A DNA stretch of 64,000 bases, taken from contig JAINUG010000072.1 in assembly GCA_029706075.1 (NCBI GenBank), forward strand, positions 2,669,367 to 2,733,366, given 5' to 3'. Shown here piece after piece: positions 46,523 to 58,527 of the stretch. Within the stretch, counting starts at the first letter, position 1, and each line of letters starts with the position of its first letter. The position numbers and the translations under genes were made by a program. The notes under the pieces were generated by a model. The model did no database searches. It worked only from the letters and a program-made list of their open reading frames with translations, and was not told the origin of the DNA. The stretch comes from Aldrovandia affinis. Lineage: Eukaryota > Chordata > Actinopteri > Notacanthiformes > Halosauridae.

Positions 46523-47469
46523 AATGACTGGAAATGTTAAATATAGCACTGCAGGAATATGCTATCATAGCTCACTCTTATTATTTGTTCTTGTGAATTT
46601 AAGGACTAAGTGAACTTTAACAAACTTTTATCCCCGGCTCCTTAGTGGTTTGACTGGTACCGGTCAAATAATTATGTCTCGTCGCAAATCCATAATGCAT
46701 GAAATCATATCCAATAAAACTGCTGAAATGTTGCCCTTGCAGCCTTTACTTTACTAGCCTACAGCTAACAGCACATTTTTGAGTCGGATCAGCTCTTCCT
46801 CCAGCTCAGGGCAATAAAGAATGTGGAAGGTGCCACTTGAGGATGACTTCAGCTTCCCCATGAAGTAAACACTGTAGAAAAATCTATAAAAGGAAATTTG
46901 CTCATACATAGATACTCAGAAACAGCAGCAGAAGGTTATTGTCCTATTTAAAACCAAATTCTTAGTTTAAAAATTAAACTGCATGTTAAATGATGCTGCT
47001 AACCTGATTCCAGCATGTGAAAAGCACTGCCACCCCTTTGAGTCCCCTACTATAGCCATTACATCTGCTATTTGTGGTGTGTGAAGTGCAGACAAAGTTT
47101 GACTTCAACTTTTTTTATTCACCCTGGACTTTGAAGAAGAGAGGAGAGTGTGTCACCATTGTCCCTCACAGACCAAGAAAAGGACTCAAATTCAGTAAGT
47201 GCCTGGCAGGTGTGCCCTGGTGCCTCTCATCTATAAAAAAATAAATTGAGTATAAGAATCAGGAGTGATAGGCTGGTTGCCTATAATCAACTAGATGTGT
47301 AGACAGCCCACCATGTCTGAAATGGTACATTAGTAAATTAGTACATCCATATGCCAACTATGCACATTAATTTTAAATAGTTAATTTCACTTGACATTAT
47401 GAGGAAATACAATTCTAAAGGAATCTTTTTTTGTGATCAAATCTGTATTTTATTTCAAGCAATGAATAA
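46523..47469. other. Non-coding stretch, no gene recognised
   Basis: It contains the near-palindrome tttgactggtaccggtcaaa at about 46649-46668. Nothing else is recognised. Confidence 0.5.
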
Positions 47470-47804
47470 GGAAAATCAAAAATCTAAGAAATAAATAATA
47501 ACATGGGGAAAAGAAAAGAAAGAAAAAACACCCTGGGGACATCAATAGACAGAAAAAGATACAATGGGGGGAAAACAAACAAAAAACTGTCAATCAATGA
47601 AACCCTTAAGCTCCACAGCAACAGATGACCACAATTCAGCATTTGCCTCCTTGGCACCATGCATCTGTGCAGTGGAGAGTTCCAAGAAAACAATGCCCAA
47701 AAACAGCAGAATCCAGTGACTGAAAGAAAGATCATGAGGGGGCTTCCAGGGAGTGGGGGCATTATTTTTTGCTCGAGGTTCCTTGATGCCAGGAGAATGC
47801 CGGA

Positions 47805-48695
47805 TCAGACTTTATTCCAATCGAACTCTGAATCCAAGTTCGGCAAATCTGCCCTCCACATTCTGTCTACAGCCAGAGGTTTATACGTTTTCTCCAGAAT
47901 AAACCCCGTACATAGAGGGAACCAATAACCGTAAATCGAGGAAGCCTCTAATGTCATGTATAACCTTGTACAGAGGGTGGAAAGAGCGAGGACCACCATG
48001 GAATGCCATAGGAAAAATTTATTATCTGGCAAATCAAATTGATTACATAAGTCCTGAAAGGAACGCAACCCCTCATCACCACAGACATCACCTAAGTAAT
48101 GGATCCCCTTATTGCTCCATCTGTGACATTTTATGGGAAGGCCCCCAATTAGAAGCCCAGTGTTATTACATATAGGGGAGCAAGCATTCCATTTGGAAGA
48201 GATTTCGCATGCAGCTTCCACTAACCTTCACACCGCGACCATGTGAGAAACAATGGGGTCATAGCGCAGTTCACACTAAATGGTGGAAAGGTTAGAGAAC
48301 AGCAGGCCACATAGCTGAACAGGGTGGATCAAGCTTTCCTCCAACATCCACCACGAGACAGTGACATCAGGGTTAAACCAGTTGGTAAGTGGTCCCAACA
48401 TGAAGGCCCAGTAGTAATATTTAAAGTTGGGGAGCGCGAGACCACCATCCAATCTCTTGCGCTGTATAGTGGTAAGCTTGAGATGAAAGGGTTTGCCCCT
48501 CCAGACAAACTTAGAGATGGCCATCTGGAGCGTGCTCCAATAAAGAGTAGGGGGAGGAAGCAGGAGCATGGAACTAACAAAATGTATTCTGGGGAGCATA
48601 TTCATCTTGAATATGGAGACACAGGCTTGAAGGGAGTTGGGCAGAGACGACCATCTTTCGAGATCGCGAGAGATCTTTCTAAAGATATCCTCCAA
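47805..48695 (-). pseudogene. L1 ORF2 C-terminal region remnant
   Basis: It contains [52 protein letters not shown] and, after a break near 48276, GLLIGGLPIKCHRWSNKGIH and LPDNKFFLW. These are landmarks of the post-RT region of fish L1 ORF2 proteins. The zinc-knuckle-like end is not recognisable. The blocks SKSALLPLN and KYLGIKISP at 48740-48840, in another phase, join this to the RT domain. Confidence 0.85.
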
Positions 48696-48839
48696 ATTGA
48701 ACTTTGCCGTAGCCGAGAGAGAGGGGAAATTTTGATTCCGAGATACTTAAATTGTTTCACTACAGGAATAGGAGGGGGAACTACTGCCACATTCATCGCA
48801 GCGTTGAGCGGTAAGAGTGCAGACTTACTCCAGTTAATT

Positions 48840-49789
48840 TTGGGCAAACAGAACCGTCAGCATACAAAGATACAGTATATGATGATGTGTCCCATTGACC
48901 GAAATAGGGGAGACCAGGTCAGACTGGCACATTATCTGGGCCAGGGGCTCGAGGGAGACAGCAAACAGTAATGGACTGAGGAGGCACCCCTGCCTAGAGC
49001 CCCTGGCAACTTTGAATAAGGGAGAGGAGGTTTTGCCAGTCATGACCACTGGCGTGGGCTGGCGTACAGCACCTTTATCATGTTAATAAACACATCACCA
49101 AATCCCATGGCAGTGAGCACAGACCATTAGTATGGCCACTTCAGATGATCAAAAGCCTTAATGGCATCCAGGGACAGCACGGCAGCAGGCGACTTTAAAC
49201 TAGCGGCTCAGTCGATAATGTGCAGCATTCTCCTAACACTATCTGAGGCAAGTCTGGTTCTAATGAAACCAGTCTGATCACAGTGGGCAAGCTTAGTCAT
49301 GTAATCTTGAAAGCATTGTGCCAGAGCGTTCACATAAATTTTGACATCCGAATTAAGTAATGATAGGGGCCTATAACTAGTGCAATCAGTGGGATCTTTA
49401 TTTTTCTTTAAAAGGGAGATAATGGAAATATTACATCCCTGGAAAATGAACCTTTTTCAATGGAAAATTGTATGATATCAAAAAGGAGGGGGCCCAGTAA
49501 GTTCCAAAAGGTTAAATAAAATTCAAGCGGAATGCCATCCAAGCCTGATGATGTACCTTTTCACATTTCCTGAACTGCTTCAGCTAATCTATAGTCAGGG
49601 GGGAGTCAATGTCAATGTCACTGCCTCATCAACTGAGAGACACAAGATTTGGATGTTATTCAAGAAATTACCACATTTAGATTCATCATGGTTAATCTCA
49701 GAGCTATAGAGTTCAGCGTATAATGAGCGGAATGTGCTATTGAGTTGAATAGGATCTGACTGGATCATACCAACTCTGGACTTAACCAT
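48840..49789 (-). pseudogene. L1 reverse transcriptase domain remnant
   Basis: Readable blocks from 5' to 3' on the minus strand are NSTFRSLYAELYSSE, SSGLDGIPLEFYL, TSYRPLSLLNSDVKIYVNAL, DQTGFIRTRLASD, SLDAIKAFDHLKW (motif A aspartate present) and RGSRQGCLLSPLLFAVSLEP. The catalytic YADD box reads YADG near 48865 and is in another frame, so motif C is destroyed. The order matches L1-clade reverse transcriptases. At least two frameshifts and several stops are present. Confidence 0.88.
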
Positions 49790-50005
49790 TGTGATATCAG
49801 AAAATTGTTCATTAGCACTTAGTCGTAAGGTCAGTAAATTACTTGGTCTAGAGCTGTTGAAATAGTAACGCGGTCTCGTCCGATGTATTTGCGTTTAAGC
49901 AGAGTTCATCTCTTTTCTCACCAGTTATCGCTGTATTGCCGTGCCATTGCTGTAACTGTGCTGTAGAGCTCTATCTAGAGCAGCAAACCTTGTCTCAAGA
50001 TCTTG

Positions 50006-50642
50006 TCATTTTACTGGTCTTGTTTTGCTTAGAGTGGATGCATATAAGGTGGTGCTACTTCTAATAAACCCCTTAACAGCATTCCGTAAAATCCTAGGGT
50101 CATTAACTGTGCCAGTATTGAAATCTAGAAACTCACGCAGTCCAATCTTAAATTGTGTCTTGTATGCGTCATTATGAAGTAAAGACAAGTTAAAGCGCCA
50201 TCTAGGGGCCCTTTGTGGTAAAGAGCGAATAATAGCTGAACTAAGTACAGCTTTATTGTTAGTGAGGGTTATAGGTAGAAGAGTAAAATTCCCAATATCA
50301 TGAAATAAGTCTTTTGAGACAAAAATAAAATCAATCCTTGAAAGGGTTTTGTGTTTAGCAGAAAATTTAAAAAAATTGTTGACCCCGGGGTTCATTGATC
50401 TCCACAGATCTATCACCCTTACAGTTTCTGCCCACTCTTCTTCTCTCAAGGTCTTCTGCGGGTAGCCTCTGTTCTCTCAACTCAGTCCAACCAGATCTGT
50501 CGATCGTATGATCAAGCACTGACGTGATGTCCGTCATTATTATCGGTGCCGTTATGTCATTGGCTAGCTCTTGTGGCGTATCCACGTTGTCAGGGTTTGT
50601 TTCGGAATGATTAGTGCGATTTCGGGGATTTCCTGCCGCCAT
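50006..50642 (-). pseudogene. L1 endonuclease domain remnant, possible ORF1-like head
   Basis: The frame ending at 50006 contains VIDLWRSMNPG, KHKTLSRIDFIFVSKDLF and RAPRWRFNLSLL, typical of the C-terminal half of the L1 apurinic endonuclease. The conserved SDH catalytic histidine position reads TNNKAVL, so the active site is lost. One frame away, upstream, is SVLDHTIDRSG, another endonuclease block. The most upstream part begins MAAGNPRNR directly after aagatggcggc. That looks like an L1 ORF1 start, so an ORF1-to-ORF2 internal deletion is possible but not proven. Confidence 0.75.
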
Positions 50643-50645
50643 CTT

Positions 50646-53539
50646 AGATAATGTAACGATTTTTTCAAAAGATTGCGGTAATTACTGTGTTTTCAAGTTA
50701 GCTTGACACACGTCCTTACTCCATCTTGGAGTCTTGATTTATACATTGCCAGTAACCAAAACCCTAATTAAATTAAGTTCATTCTTGGCTAAGAGTTTGC
50801 TAAATTAATTTTTATCAGCTAATATATGGTCTCTGTTGATCAAGCATGTCATGAAAATGTGACAGAGCGCTGCCAGAAAGTTCAGTGAGACTGATTGCCC
50901 ATTGATGGATCCTATGTCTTGTGACATGTTTACGTGATCGACAGGTACAGTACGTTCTAGAACAGAAAACAAATGAAAATTCCCTGCATCACCCAGTCGT
51001 ATGCACTCTGTTGTCAGGTCAATTAAATTATTGTTGTTCTCAGCACCACAAAGCCTTGGCCTGAGTCATAGGGGGGATGCTTGTCCACCTGGTATTTGTC
51101 TTTGCTTTACAGCCATAAATGAGACATGATAGGCTTCTCTAAATAATGTCAAATCTGTTATTGTCCTATTAGATCAGAGTGTAGTCTGTCCATCAGCTGT
51201 ACTTGACTCTGGCTCACCAACCTAAAACCGTGCTTGTTACGCCTTACCAAAGGATCTGCTGAAGCTAACAATTTGATTATGTAAATTGCGTGGTAGCGAA
51301 AAACAAAGCCTCCATGACCGCAATGCAACAGGAATATTAAAAAATTTAAACCCCTAAAAAAAAACTCCATCCAGTAGGCCCCAGTGCACAACATCTGCCA
51401 GGCAGCCAAATTAGATTTTGTTTTCATAACCCAAAATTGAAATCCAGTTTGATTGACAGGGAGAGCACTTTATATAGGAATGTTTAAAACACAAGCATTG
51501 AAAGATTGAAAGAAAAAATATATAGCATAACTGGGTTTCTCACTTCCTGATAATTTAAGAATTTAATTGCGTCTCTAATAACCTGCCACCAAGTCTCCGG
51601 CGCTCACTAATGAGCAGGGCTTTGTCAGAAACATAAATTGTACTTTCTCCTGCTCCGTTCCACTTCATGAAAATCACCAGTATCTCCACTGATGTTTGTC
51701 ATTAATGATTCTTATCGTTCGGATAAAGCAAGTGTATTTATAACACAGTGTTCAGAGTTGCATCATTTGTACCTTGTAAATTGAAATGTATCTGGAGTCT
51801 AAGAAAACAGAAGAGTTAATAGCAAACCACAGCAACAGTTCAAAGACAATGAGTCTCCGCAGAGTGCCCCCTGATCTTTTGATGATCAGTACCAGTTTAT
51901 GTCGTCTCTTTCACATGCGGTGTAAACCAGTTGACTGGCTCTGCTTTTGTTGAGTATTTTATTAATACCACAGCACCCCCCTGCAAAGTGCACCATGACT
52001 ACAGCGTTCCATAAAAATCAACTCCAGTTCCCCCATCATAAACAAGCCGGTGTGTGGACATGTTGCTGTGTATTAGTCCATGTCCTCATAGTTATATTGA
52101 GCTTGTTGGGAGTTTACCAGTAAAATAGATGGTATTCGTAGACCATCGGTGGAGATCAATATCAAAGTAGTCTTGGTATGGGGACAGGCACCCTTTATGC
52201 CCCAATATATGTCAGACCACATTAGCATTGTTTCTGTTTCCTTCTCTTAGAAAGGAAATGGGTTGTGTGCGGCATGTAAGCAGTATCAATTGTATTTCTC
52301 TGATAAGGTTTGACGACATGTTTAATTTTCTTTGTTTTCAGCTTGACTGCACTTGCCTGCACTGTAGTGCCTGTCAAGTCAACAGAATCACAGTGCAGGG
52401 CTCTTAGGGTAGCTTGCTAACCAGGCTGAAGCGGGGCCTGCTCTGTTGCCATTTTAAAAGATAGGTACCTAGCTAGCTAGTTTGAACAAGGTTACGTGGC
52501 ATGTTAGCAAATGATAGCAAAGACAAACATCAGAAGAGTGTCAGAAGATCACTCATCAAAAAGGGTCAATAATCAATCAAGAATAACCAAAACGAAAGAA
52601 AACAACAGCAAGAAGATATGAGTCCAAACACACGCCTGATGATCAGCTGATTCTTACTCAAACTTTGTAACAGTGATTCAATTCTGTATACCATCACGCA
52701 CTATAAAAAGGAGACCCACAGACCACCAGGTAGACTTCTGCAGGCAAGGTCTCCGGGGCCCCGTAATGCTGGTGAGTAAAGATTCAGAACCTGTGCTGGC
52801 CTAGAGTGTTGCGTCCTTCCTTCTGTACGGGATTCCTGGCCTGATTGGGTGTCCTGACAACCCTGATAGGTCAGTACCAGTTAAGCTTTGGAGTGCATGC
52901 CTCCTTTACCGCTGACAATGAAAAAGCTTCCCCATATATGAAGCTCTTTCCCTCATTGGGCAGTGGGAAGCTGTTCCTCAGTGCGTGCTGCACTGCCCTT
53001 GTTGCGACTCTGGAACGTGGTAGGGAGAGTCTGTGCAACTTGGCAGCACAGAGGAACCCGTCGTCACCAATCGAGAAGCTTCTGCAAACGTACCTGATGC
53101 CATAACATCAAAAACAGATGGCATGTAGTAAACACACTTTTACTGTCTCCCTTCTGGGGTCAGAGATAGCGGCAGACGTAAACATCACTGTCGCATCCCT
53201 CTCTGCCAGGTGCATCTGCTTTAGCAGTGCTGCTCTCCATAAACTCTCTCTATGGATCACCCCATTATCCAGTGGCTGGTTAGCAAGCTAGCTGTCTGAT
53301 GACATGCTGAGAGAAATTTGTCTGCTTTTGTTTTGCTGAGCATTTTACTAGTTTCTCTTCACCAATTGAATTTGTGAATACCCTCCCAGCACAATAATCT
53401 GAGATATGTTTCATTTATTGCCTTGATTACCCATTCATAAAAAATCATGTGGCTGCCTCCTCTGAATAATGGGGTCTGTTTTTTGGGACTTGTTTTGGAA
53501 CAAGATAGTAGCATATGCAAATAAATAAACTAATTATTG

Positions 53540-53577
<38 letters not shown>

Positions 53578-55114
53578 CGTATTATTGATGCCATCAGTGT
53601 GTATAAACTCCATAACCTGTCCAAGCCCTGCAACATCAGGTGCCTCCACCCGCTAAACATTGATGTCATGTTTTAGTGCTCTTGAATATGCCCAATGTCC
53701 ATGTCCCTGAAACACTCCAGTGGTTCATTCTGATCGACAAGATACAGCTGTTCTGTATCCTGCTACAAGTGCTGATTCGTTAGCGGAGGTTTTGGAGTTA
53801 TTACGAGTGTGGTGAGGGGAACTGAGAGGTCATAGGTCAGGGTAGTCCAAAGTTTCTGTGCTCCACTATATGCATTTTGTTCTCGTATTTTGTAAATTGA
53901 TTCAATAAAGGATTACCAGCTCTCTGTGAGTTTTGATGGTATGCTGTACCTGTTGTAACCTCACGTGTAAACTCTTATTGTGTGCTCAAGTTTGAATCTG
54001 TGACATTATCAATTACTTTTCTCTGTTGTCATGTTTCAGATCTGGTCATTGAAGACGCGAGCTAAAATACACTCAATGCGCCTCTGCGGTCCTCTGGCAA
54101 TGGGTTGCAAGATATTTAATCCTTGAGACATTCAACAACTGTTTCTTACTCTGTCTTGACAGTGCACTGAATGTTCAGCAATGATGTGGATCGATAGTAA
54201 TATCTCAAGCCATACGCTCGCATCACGTCAGCGGGTCTGCTGAGTGTCATGTACAATTAAATTCCATTGCTCCTCTCACTCCCCATCTACTCTCATGTAA
54301 AATGTATTCTGGCTCCGTGCAACTTTCTTCTAACAAATTAGAGCAGCAAGGCAGAACTCTGCAGCAGATGGGGAAATGCATTTGAATGTGAAAACCATTA
54401 TAACGACAGGAACAAACCCACTGAGAAGGAACTGGTCTTTTTCCATTTGTTACGGCTTACCTGAAGTTGATCAATAACAGGGACTGTGTATGATAATTAT
54501 ATTAAGAAGTAAATTAAACGAGGAGTCGAGAGACTCGATCAGGAGGCGAAACCTGCAAAGCTAATTAAGTGTCTGAAGCCAAACTTTCCAATCAGTGCAA
54601 TAATCCAGAAGCCTGCAGTCTATTACGGGAAAGATTAATTGGCTCACCGCTATCCCCAAGGCGTTCACTTTGGATAGAATTCCTGGATTGGTAAAGTGCA
54701 CAAAGACTTCAAAAAATCATATAGGAGCCTATTGGTAGACATGTTTATTCGCATTATGAAGAACCCCTCCGCTCTCACGGATGCGCGATGGTCTTTTGAT
54801 TTGACTCGACACAGAAATTCCGGAAAATGACAGTGGGGGTAGGGAGGCGTGCATAACAATTGAGGAGATCTGTGTGGCAGGTGTGGCCTATCTGTGGGTG
54901 GGTGAGAGGAGGATAGATGTTTTCGGCGGTGTATAATGACTTCATCTTTAACAACCTAGGAGAGCAATAAGGCAGAGAAAAAATAAAACGGCAGTGGGAG
55001 GGGGGAGAAACAACAACAAACGCCATTAAAGATAAAGATTAATCAGATCAAATTAATACCAATCAAAACAAAATAATTGCTCAAACCAAAGTTCCATCTA
55101 GTCTAAAAAAATAT
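50646..55114. other. Non-coding stretch, no gene recognised
   Basis: It includes a high-complexity segment at 51550-51750, a short inverted pair cctgcactgt/acagtgcagg at about 52353-52397, an (AAT)n tract and a segment at 54510-54660 with the hairpin gagtc(gaga)gactc. Nothing coding is recognised. Confidence 0.5.
53540..53577 (+). repeat. (AAT)n microsatellite
   Basis: Twelve or so perfect TAA units. The minus-strand frame gives a leucine run and is not a gene. Confidence 0.95.
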
Positions 55115-55440
55115 GGGCTGCTAGGTGGTTTGTCCTGTTAAGGCACTGCACTAATGTGTGGATGAGCCCTATGGTTGGTATCGACCGTGCCAATTGTCAT
55201 ATCGGGCGCCCACAGTCTGCTGGTAAAATAAATCTGCTCATGAAGTTTCTTCCTCCAACTCATGTCTGTGCCAGCTTACATTGTAGACTGCGGTGTGATA
55301 AGAACTGACGGCTGACATCACGCGTTTCGGAGAAAAGTGTGTGCCTGTCTACGCTCCCCCGAATTGACAGTGGCGGTTACAGCGAGGTTGAATACGATTA
55401 GGCATTCCAAATTTGGAGAAAAAGTCAAAAAGCATAAAGA
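55115..55440 (+). mobile_element. SINE family 3, most complete copy
   Basis: Head gggctgctaggtggtttgtc, gttaaggcactgcactaatg and tggttggtatcgaccgtgcc (tRNA-like, box B damaged). The body has gactgcggtgtgataagaac, gacatcacgcgtttcgg and ctcccccgaattgacagtgg. The tail is ggcattccaaatttggagaa followed by A-rich sequence. It bridges the head fragment at 33507 and the 3' fragment at 29600, which confirms that they are one family. Confidence 0.8.
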
Positions 55441-56292
55441 AATATTTTAAGAAGGCACATATAACCCTCTCTCCAAACACTCCTGAGAGCTGGCCCCTTA
55501 TATAACACCATTGCCAAGGCAATAGGTAGTAGCTGATTTGAAACAAGCTACAGCTGCTACCATGCCTGTGAGTGGGGTGGTTGCTGTCCATGGTCCTGCA
55601 GTTCTACTGCTGAAGCACCTGAGGTGCTGGATGGACACAGCATACTATATACAAGAACATCTCTGTTCCTGTGCTGTCCTTTCACACAACATCAATTACT
55701 TTATCTCCTTGGTCCAAGAGGTGAGCTAATTGATGAAATCAGGTGGTGTAGTGCATGATTGGAGCACATCCCTACTGGCACCGCAGCCCTGGAGGCCTGG
55801 AATTGAACAGCCCTGACGTAATCTCTCTCAGATGTGAGGTATTTTAGTCTCTAGTGATTTAAGAATCTCCCATCCCATCAAATGGGATGGCTCCATCAAA
55901 GCTTTCAGGTTAAAACATATGGACTTTGGCAAGGCAATTCTCTCTTTTCCATATTAGAATACCCGAGGTCTTAATGTTAGGTTTGAATGTTACAGTACAT
56001 TAAGTCAGGATTTAGAGAAAGTTTGTTTTGGGGTCTGTTTTTTTTTTTTTATATTGTACATTTTTATTTTGGTTCCATTTATGTAAATTGATAGAGAAAC
56101 ACATATGAGGCAATTCTCACATGACCTTTAGTTCCCCACAGAGTGAAAAAGTAATTCAAAGAGAGACAGATGCATTCACATTTTAGTCACGGAACTGCAT
56201 AGCATAAAATTTAATAGCGACCCTTAGTAACGATCCCCTTGGTAGTCAGATTTCTGTCTTGTTTTCAAGTTGCAGAGATGAGAACAGCGTTG

Positions 56293-56333
<41 letters not shown>

Positions 56334-57415
56334 TTCCCCGTTTCCCCTGGTAACAGGCTCACTGCAGCAGCAGAAATTCCACCGTAACATAAACCACAAT
56401 CTTTGCAGGTCACCTCCTACTGCAATTGCAATGGCACCATGCAATATTGCTACCTTACTATGCACAAGTGACTGCTACCATGGTCAAGTGGTTTGATTAC
56501 CAACGCAATGTATTGTTATCTCAGCTGAAGGAAATATCTGCTTGGATTTTCTGTCTGCTCTATGACTGTCATTACATGTTGGATGAAACATTTGACACAG
56601 ACTGAGATTTCGTTCTGGGCTACTTGGATGTGGAGGGCTTGAAAAGAGCACTGGAAAAGACAGATGTAGCGTCATGCTGCGTACATGGACGCTGTAGACC
56701 AGACTAGATGAGAAACCATAATCTTGATTCATCTTTAATTTGTCCCCAGTTCTCACCATATTTGCACATTTGAAAAGGTGATTTGATAATGGACCTCTGA
56801 GGTAATGGATGTTTAACCAAGAGTGAAGAGCACAGCATTGTTTTGGCTGTGTAAAATTATATTTCATTGAAGTAGTTTGTTAATGTAACTTGGCCCTGTT
56901 TCTTGAAACTAATTAATGTGTAATTCTTCATACTTGGATTATATGAAGTATGAATTCATGTGTTAGTACTGATGTGTCAGCACATTATATGAAGCTTTAG
57001 GAATTTCTTAGGTTGTAATGTGAAATATTAATCAGCATCATAGGAATGTTTGTGCAGTGTGCTGTTTTCAGTGCACTGACCAACTGTGGGACCTCTCACA
57101 GGCAGGTGTATTTAAAGTGTATTATTTTTTTAAGTGTCAGTTTTTATTTGACATTAGAGTATTTTGTGTTGATCAGTGGCAAGAAGTCAATTTTGATTCC
57201 ATTAAATAAGAAAATAAAATGTGAAAAATGCCAAAGGGAGTGGATACTTTTTATATCCACTTTGATCATCTGTTATAGATCATATAAATAAATCAACAAA
57301 ATACATTAGGAATGGTCAATTAATATAAACAAATAGCACTACAGGCACCAGTTTTGGTACACTACACAGTGGACATGCTTTAATGTTGTAAAAGCATAAA
57401 ATCTCTTAAAGTATA
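55441..57415. other. Non-coding stretch, no gene recognised
   Basis: It contains a T homopolymer at 56038-56050, a (TC)n tract at 56295-56331, and a small repeat-like piece at 55765-55818. The 127-codon minus-strand frame 56484-56867 has no recognisable domain. Confidence 0.5.
56295..56331 (+). repeat. (TC)n microsatellite
   Basis: About 37 bases of pure TC. Confidence 0.95.
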
Positions 57416-57568
57416 CAGGTAGCTGCTAAAATAAAGGAAACACCAACATAAAGTGTCTTAATAGGGTGTTGGGCCAGCATGAGCTGCCAAAACAGCTTCA
57501 ATGTGCCTTGGGCATAGATTGTATAAGTGTTTGGAACTCTATTGGAGGTATGCAGCACCATTCTTCTA
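57416..57568 (-). mobile_element. DD36E-family Tc1 fragment, one end only
   Basis: caggtagctgctaaaataaa follows a TA, then aaacaccaacataaagtgtc and gggtgttgggccagcatgag match the left end of the element at 37838 nearly base for base. Similarity stops at about 57568 after caccattcttct. The other end is absent. Confidence 0.85.
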
Positions 57569-58052
57569 AATAATCACATAAGTACAAGTGATACATACAT
57601 TAACTACTTTAAATAAAAATGCCTGAAAAACGACCAACAATGTGTTTTCTGGAAAAAATTTCAAGTATTTCTGTACTTTCTTATTTATATAAGTTCCATC
57701 AGGAACACCTTGTGCTGTGTTGCCAAAATACTGTTATGCCAACTGCTTATCATTCTGTGGGTCTAGGGGCACATTTAAATGCTACCTAGGAGCTTGCTTT
57801 CTGCAGCATTTTGATTGCTTTGCTTCTCATTTGCATCCAAAGCTCAGTGACCTGAATCCAACTGCATGCGTAATTTCAGGTGCAGATTTACGATTACTTC
57901 TGAGATTGAAGAACTGTCAGAATAATTATGCAACTATATAACTGAAGATGTAAACTACATTAGAAATGGTCAAAGATGCCCCCCTTTCCCAGTCGATAGT
58001 TGAATGTGCCCAGTGAATTGCTAGGGTTTGCCTATGTCATCTATGTCACTTA
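57569..58052. other. Spacer without recognised feature
   Basis: Unique-looking AT-rich DNA between two members of the same transposon family. Nothing coding is recognised. Confidence 0.45.
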
Positions 58053-58527
58053 CAGGTAACTGCCAAAAGGAAAGGAAACTCCAACATAAAGTATATCTTA
58101 ATAGGGAATATGGACAGTATGAGACAACAGCTTCAATCCACTTTGGCAGAGATTCTACAAGTATCTGGAACTCTTGGAGGGATGCAACACCATTCTTCCG
58201 CAATAAATGCCATTAATTGGTGTTTCATTGGGTGTGTTTGGAAACGCTGATGCAGACACTGCTCCAGAATCTCCCATAAGGGTTCAATTGAACAACTCAT
58301 AACATCTGAGGGAAAGGCATCAACCATGAGGGTGAACTGTGGTCGAAAGCACGCACTCCTTGATGGTGATGTCCATGCATTGGTTTGAGATGCAAGGCAA
58401 AACAGACGAGCAACTCTGAATCAGTTCACTGCAATCTAGGGCGTGAGCAGGCAGTTCCATCAAGAACAGTCCACCTTCACAGAAAGGGACACTATGTTGG
58501 TGTTTCCTTTATTTTGGCAGTTACCTG
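58053..58527. mobile_element. Rearranged DD36E-family Tc1 with two identical ends
   Basis: It is bounded by TA on both sides. The left end caggtaactgccaaaagg and the subterminal ccaacataaagt match the transposase-C-terminal end of the family, minus orientation. The right end also carries ctatgttggtgtttccttta, the same end in plus orientation, rather than the other end seen at 38911-38930. The interior joins the C-terminal coding part in minus orientation (58090-58320) to an N-terminal coding part in plus orientation (58360-58485, cf. 38470-38610 inverted). Confidence 0.8.

Larger units (their letters stand above)
47470..50645 (-). mobile_element. Degraded L1-type LINE
   Basis: About 3.2 kb on the minus strand contains, in order, endonuclease, reverse transcriptase and C-terminal parts of an L1/Tx1-group ORF2 protein, broken into several frames. 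A complete ORF2 alone would need almost 4 kb, so the copy is 5'-incomplete or internally deleted. The A-rich plus-strand sequence near 47500 would be the 3' UTR side. Large plus-strand frames here, including one of 215 codons at 48324, are antisense shadows. Confidence 0.88.

Noticed and set aside
48324-48971. 215-codon open frame on the plus strand
   Set aside because: It lies exactly antisense to the L1 ORF2 C-terminal and RT region on the minus strand, whose motifs are recognisable. It is a shadow frame.
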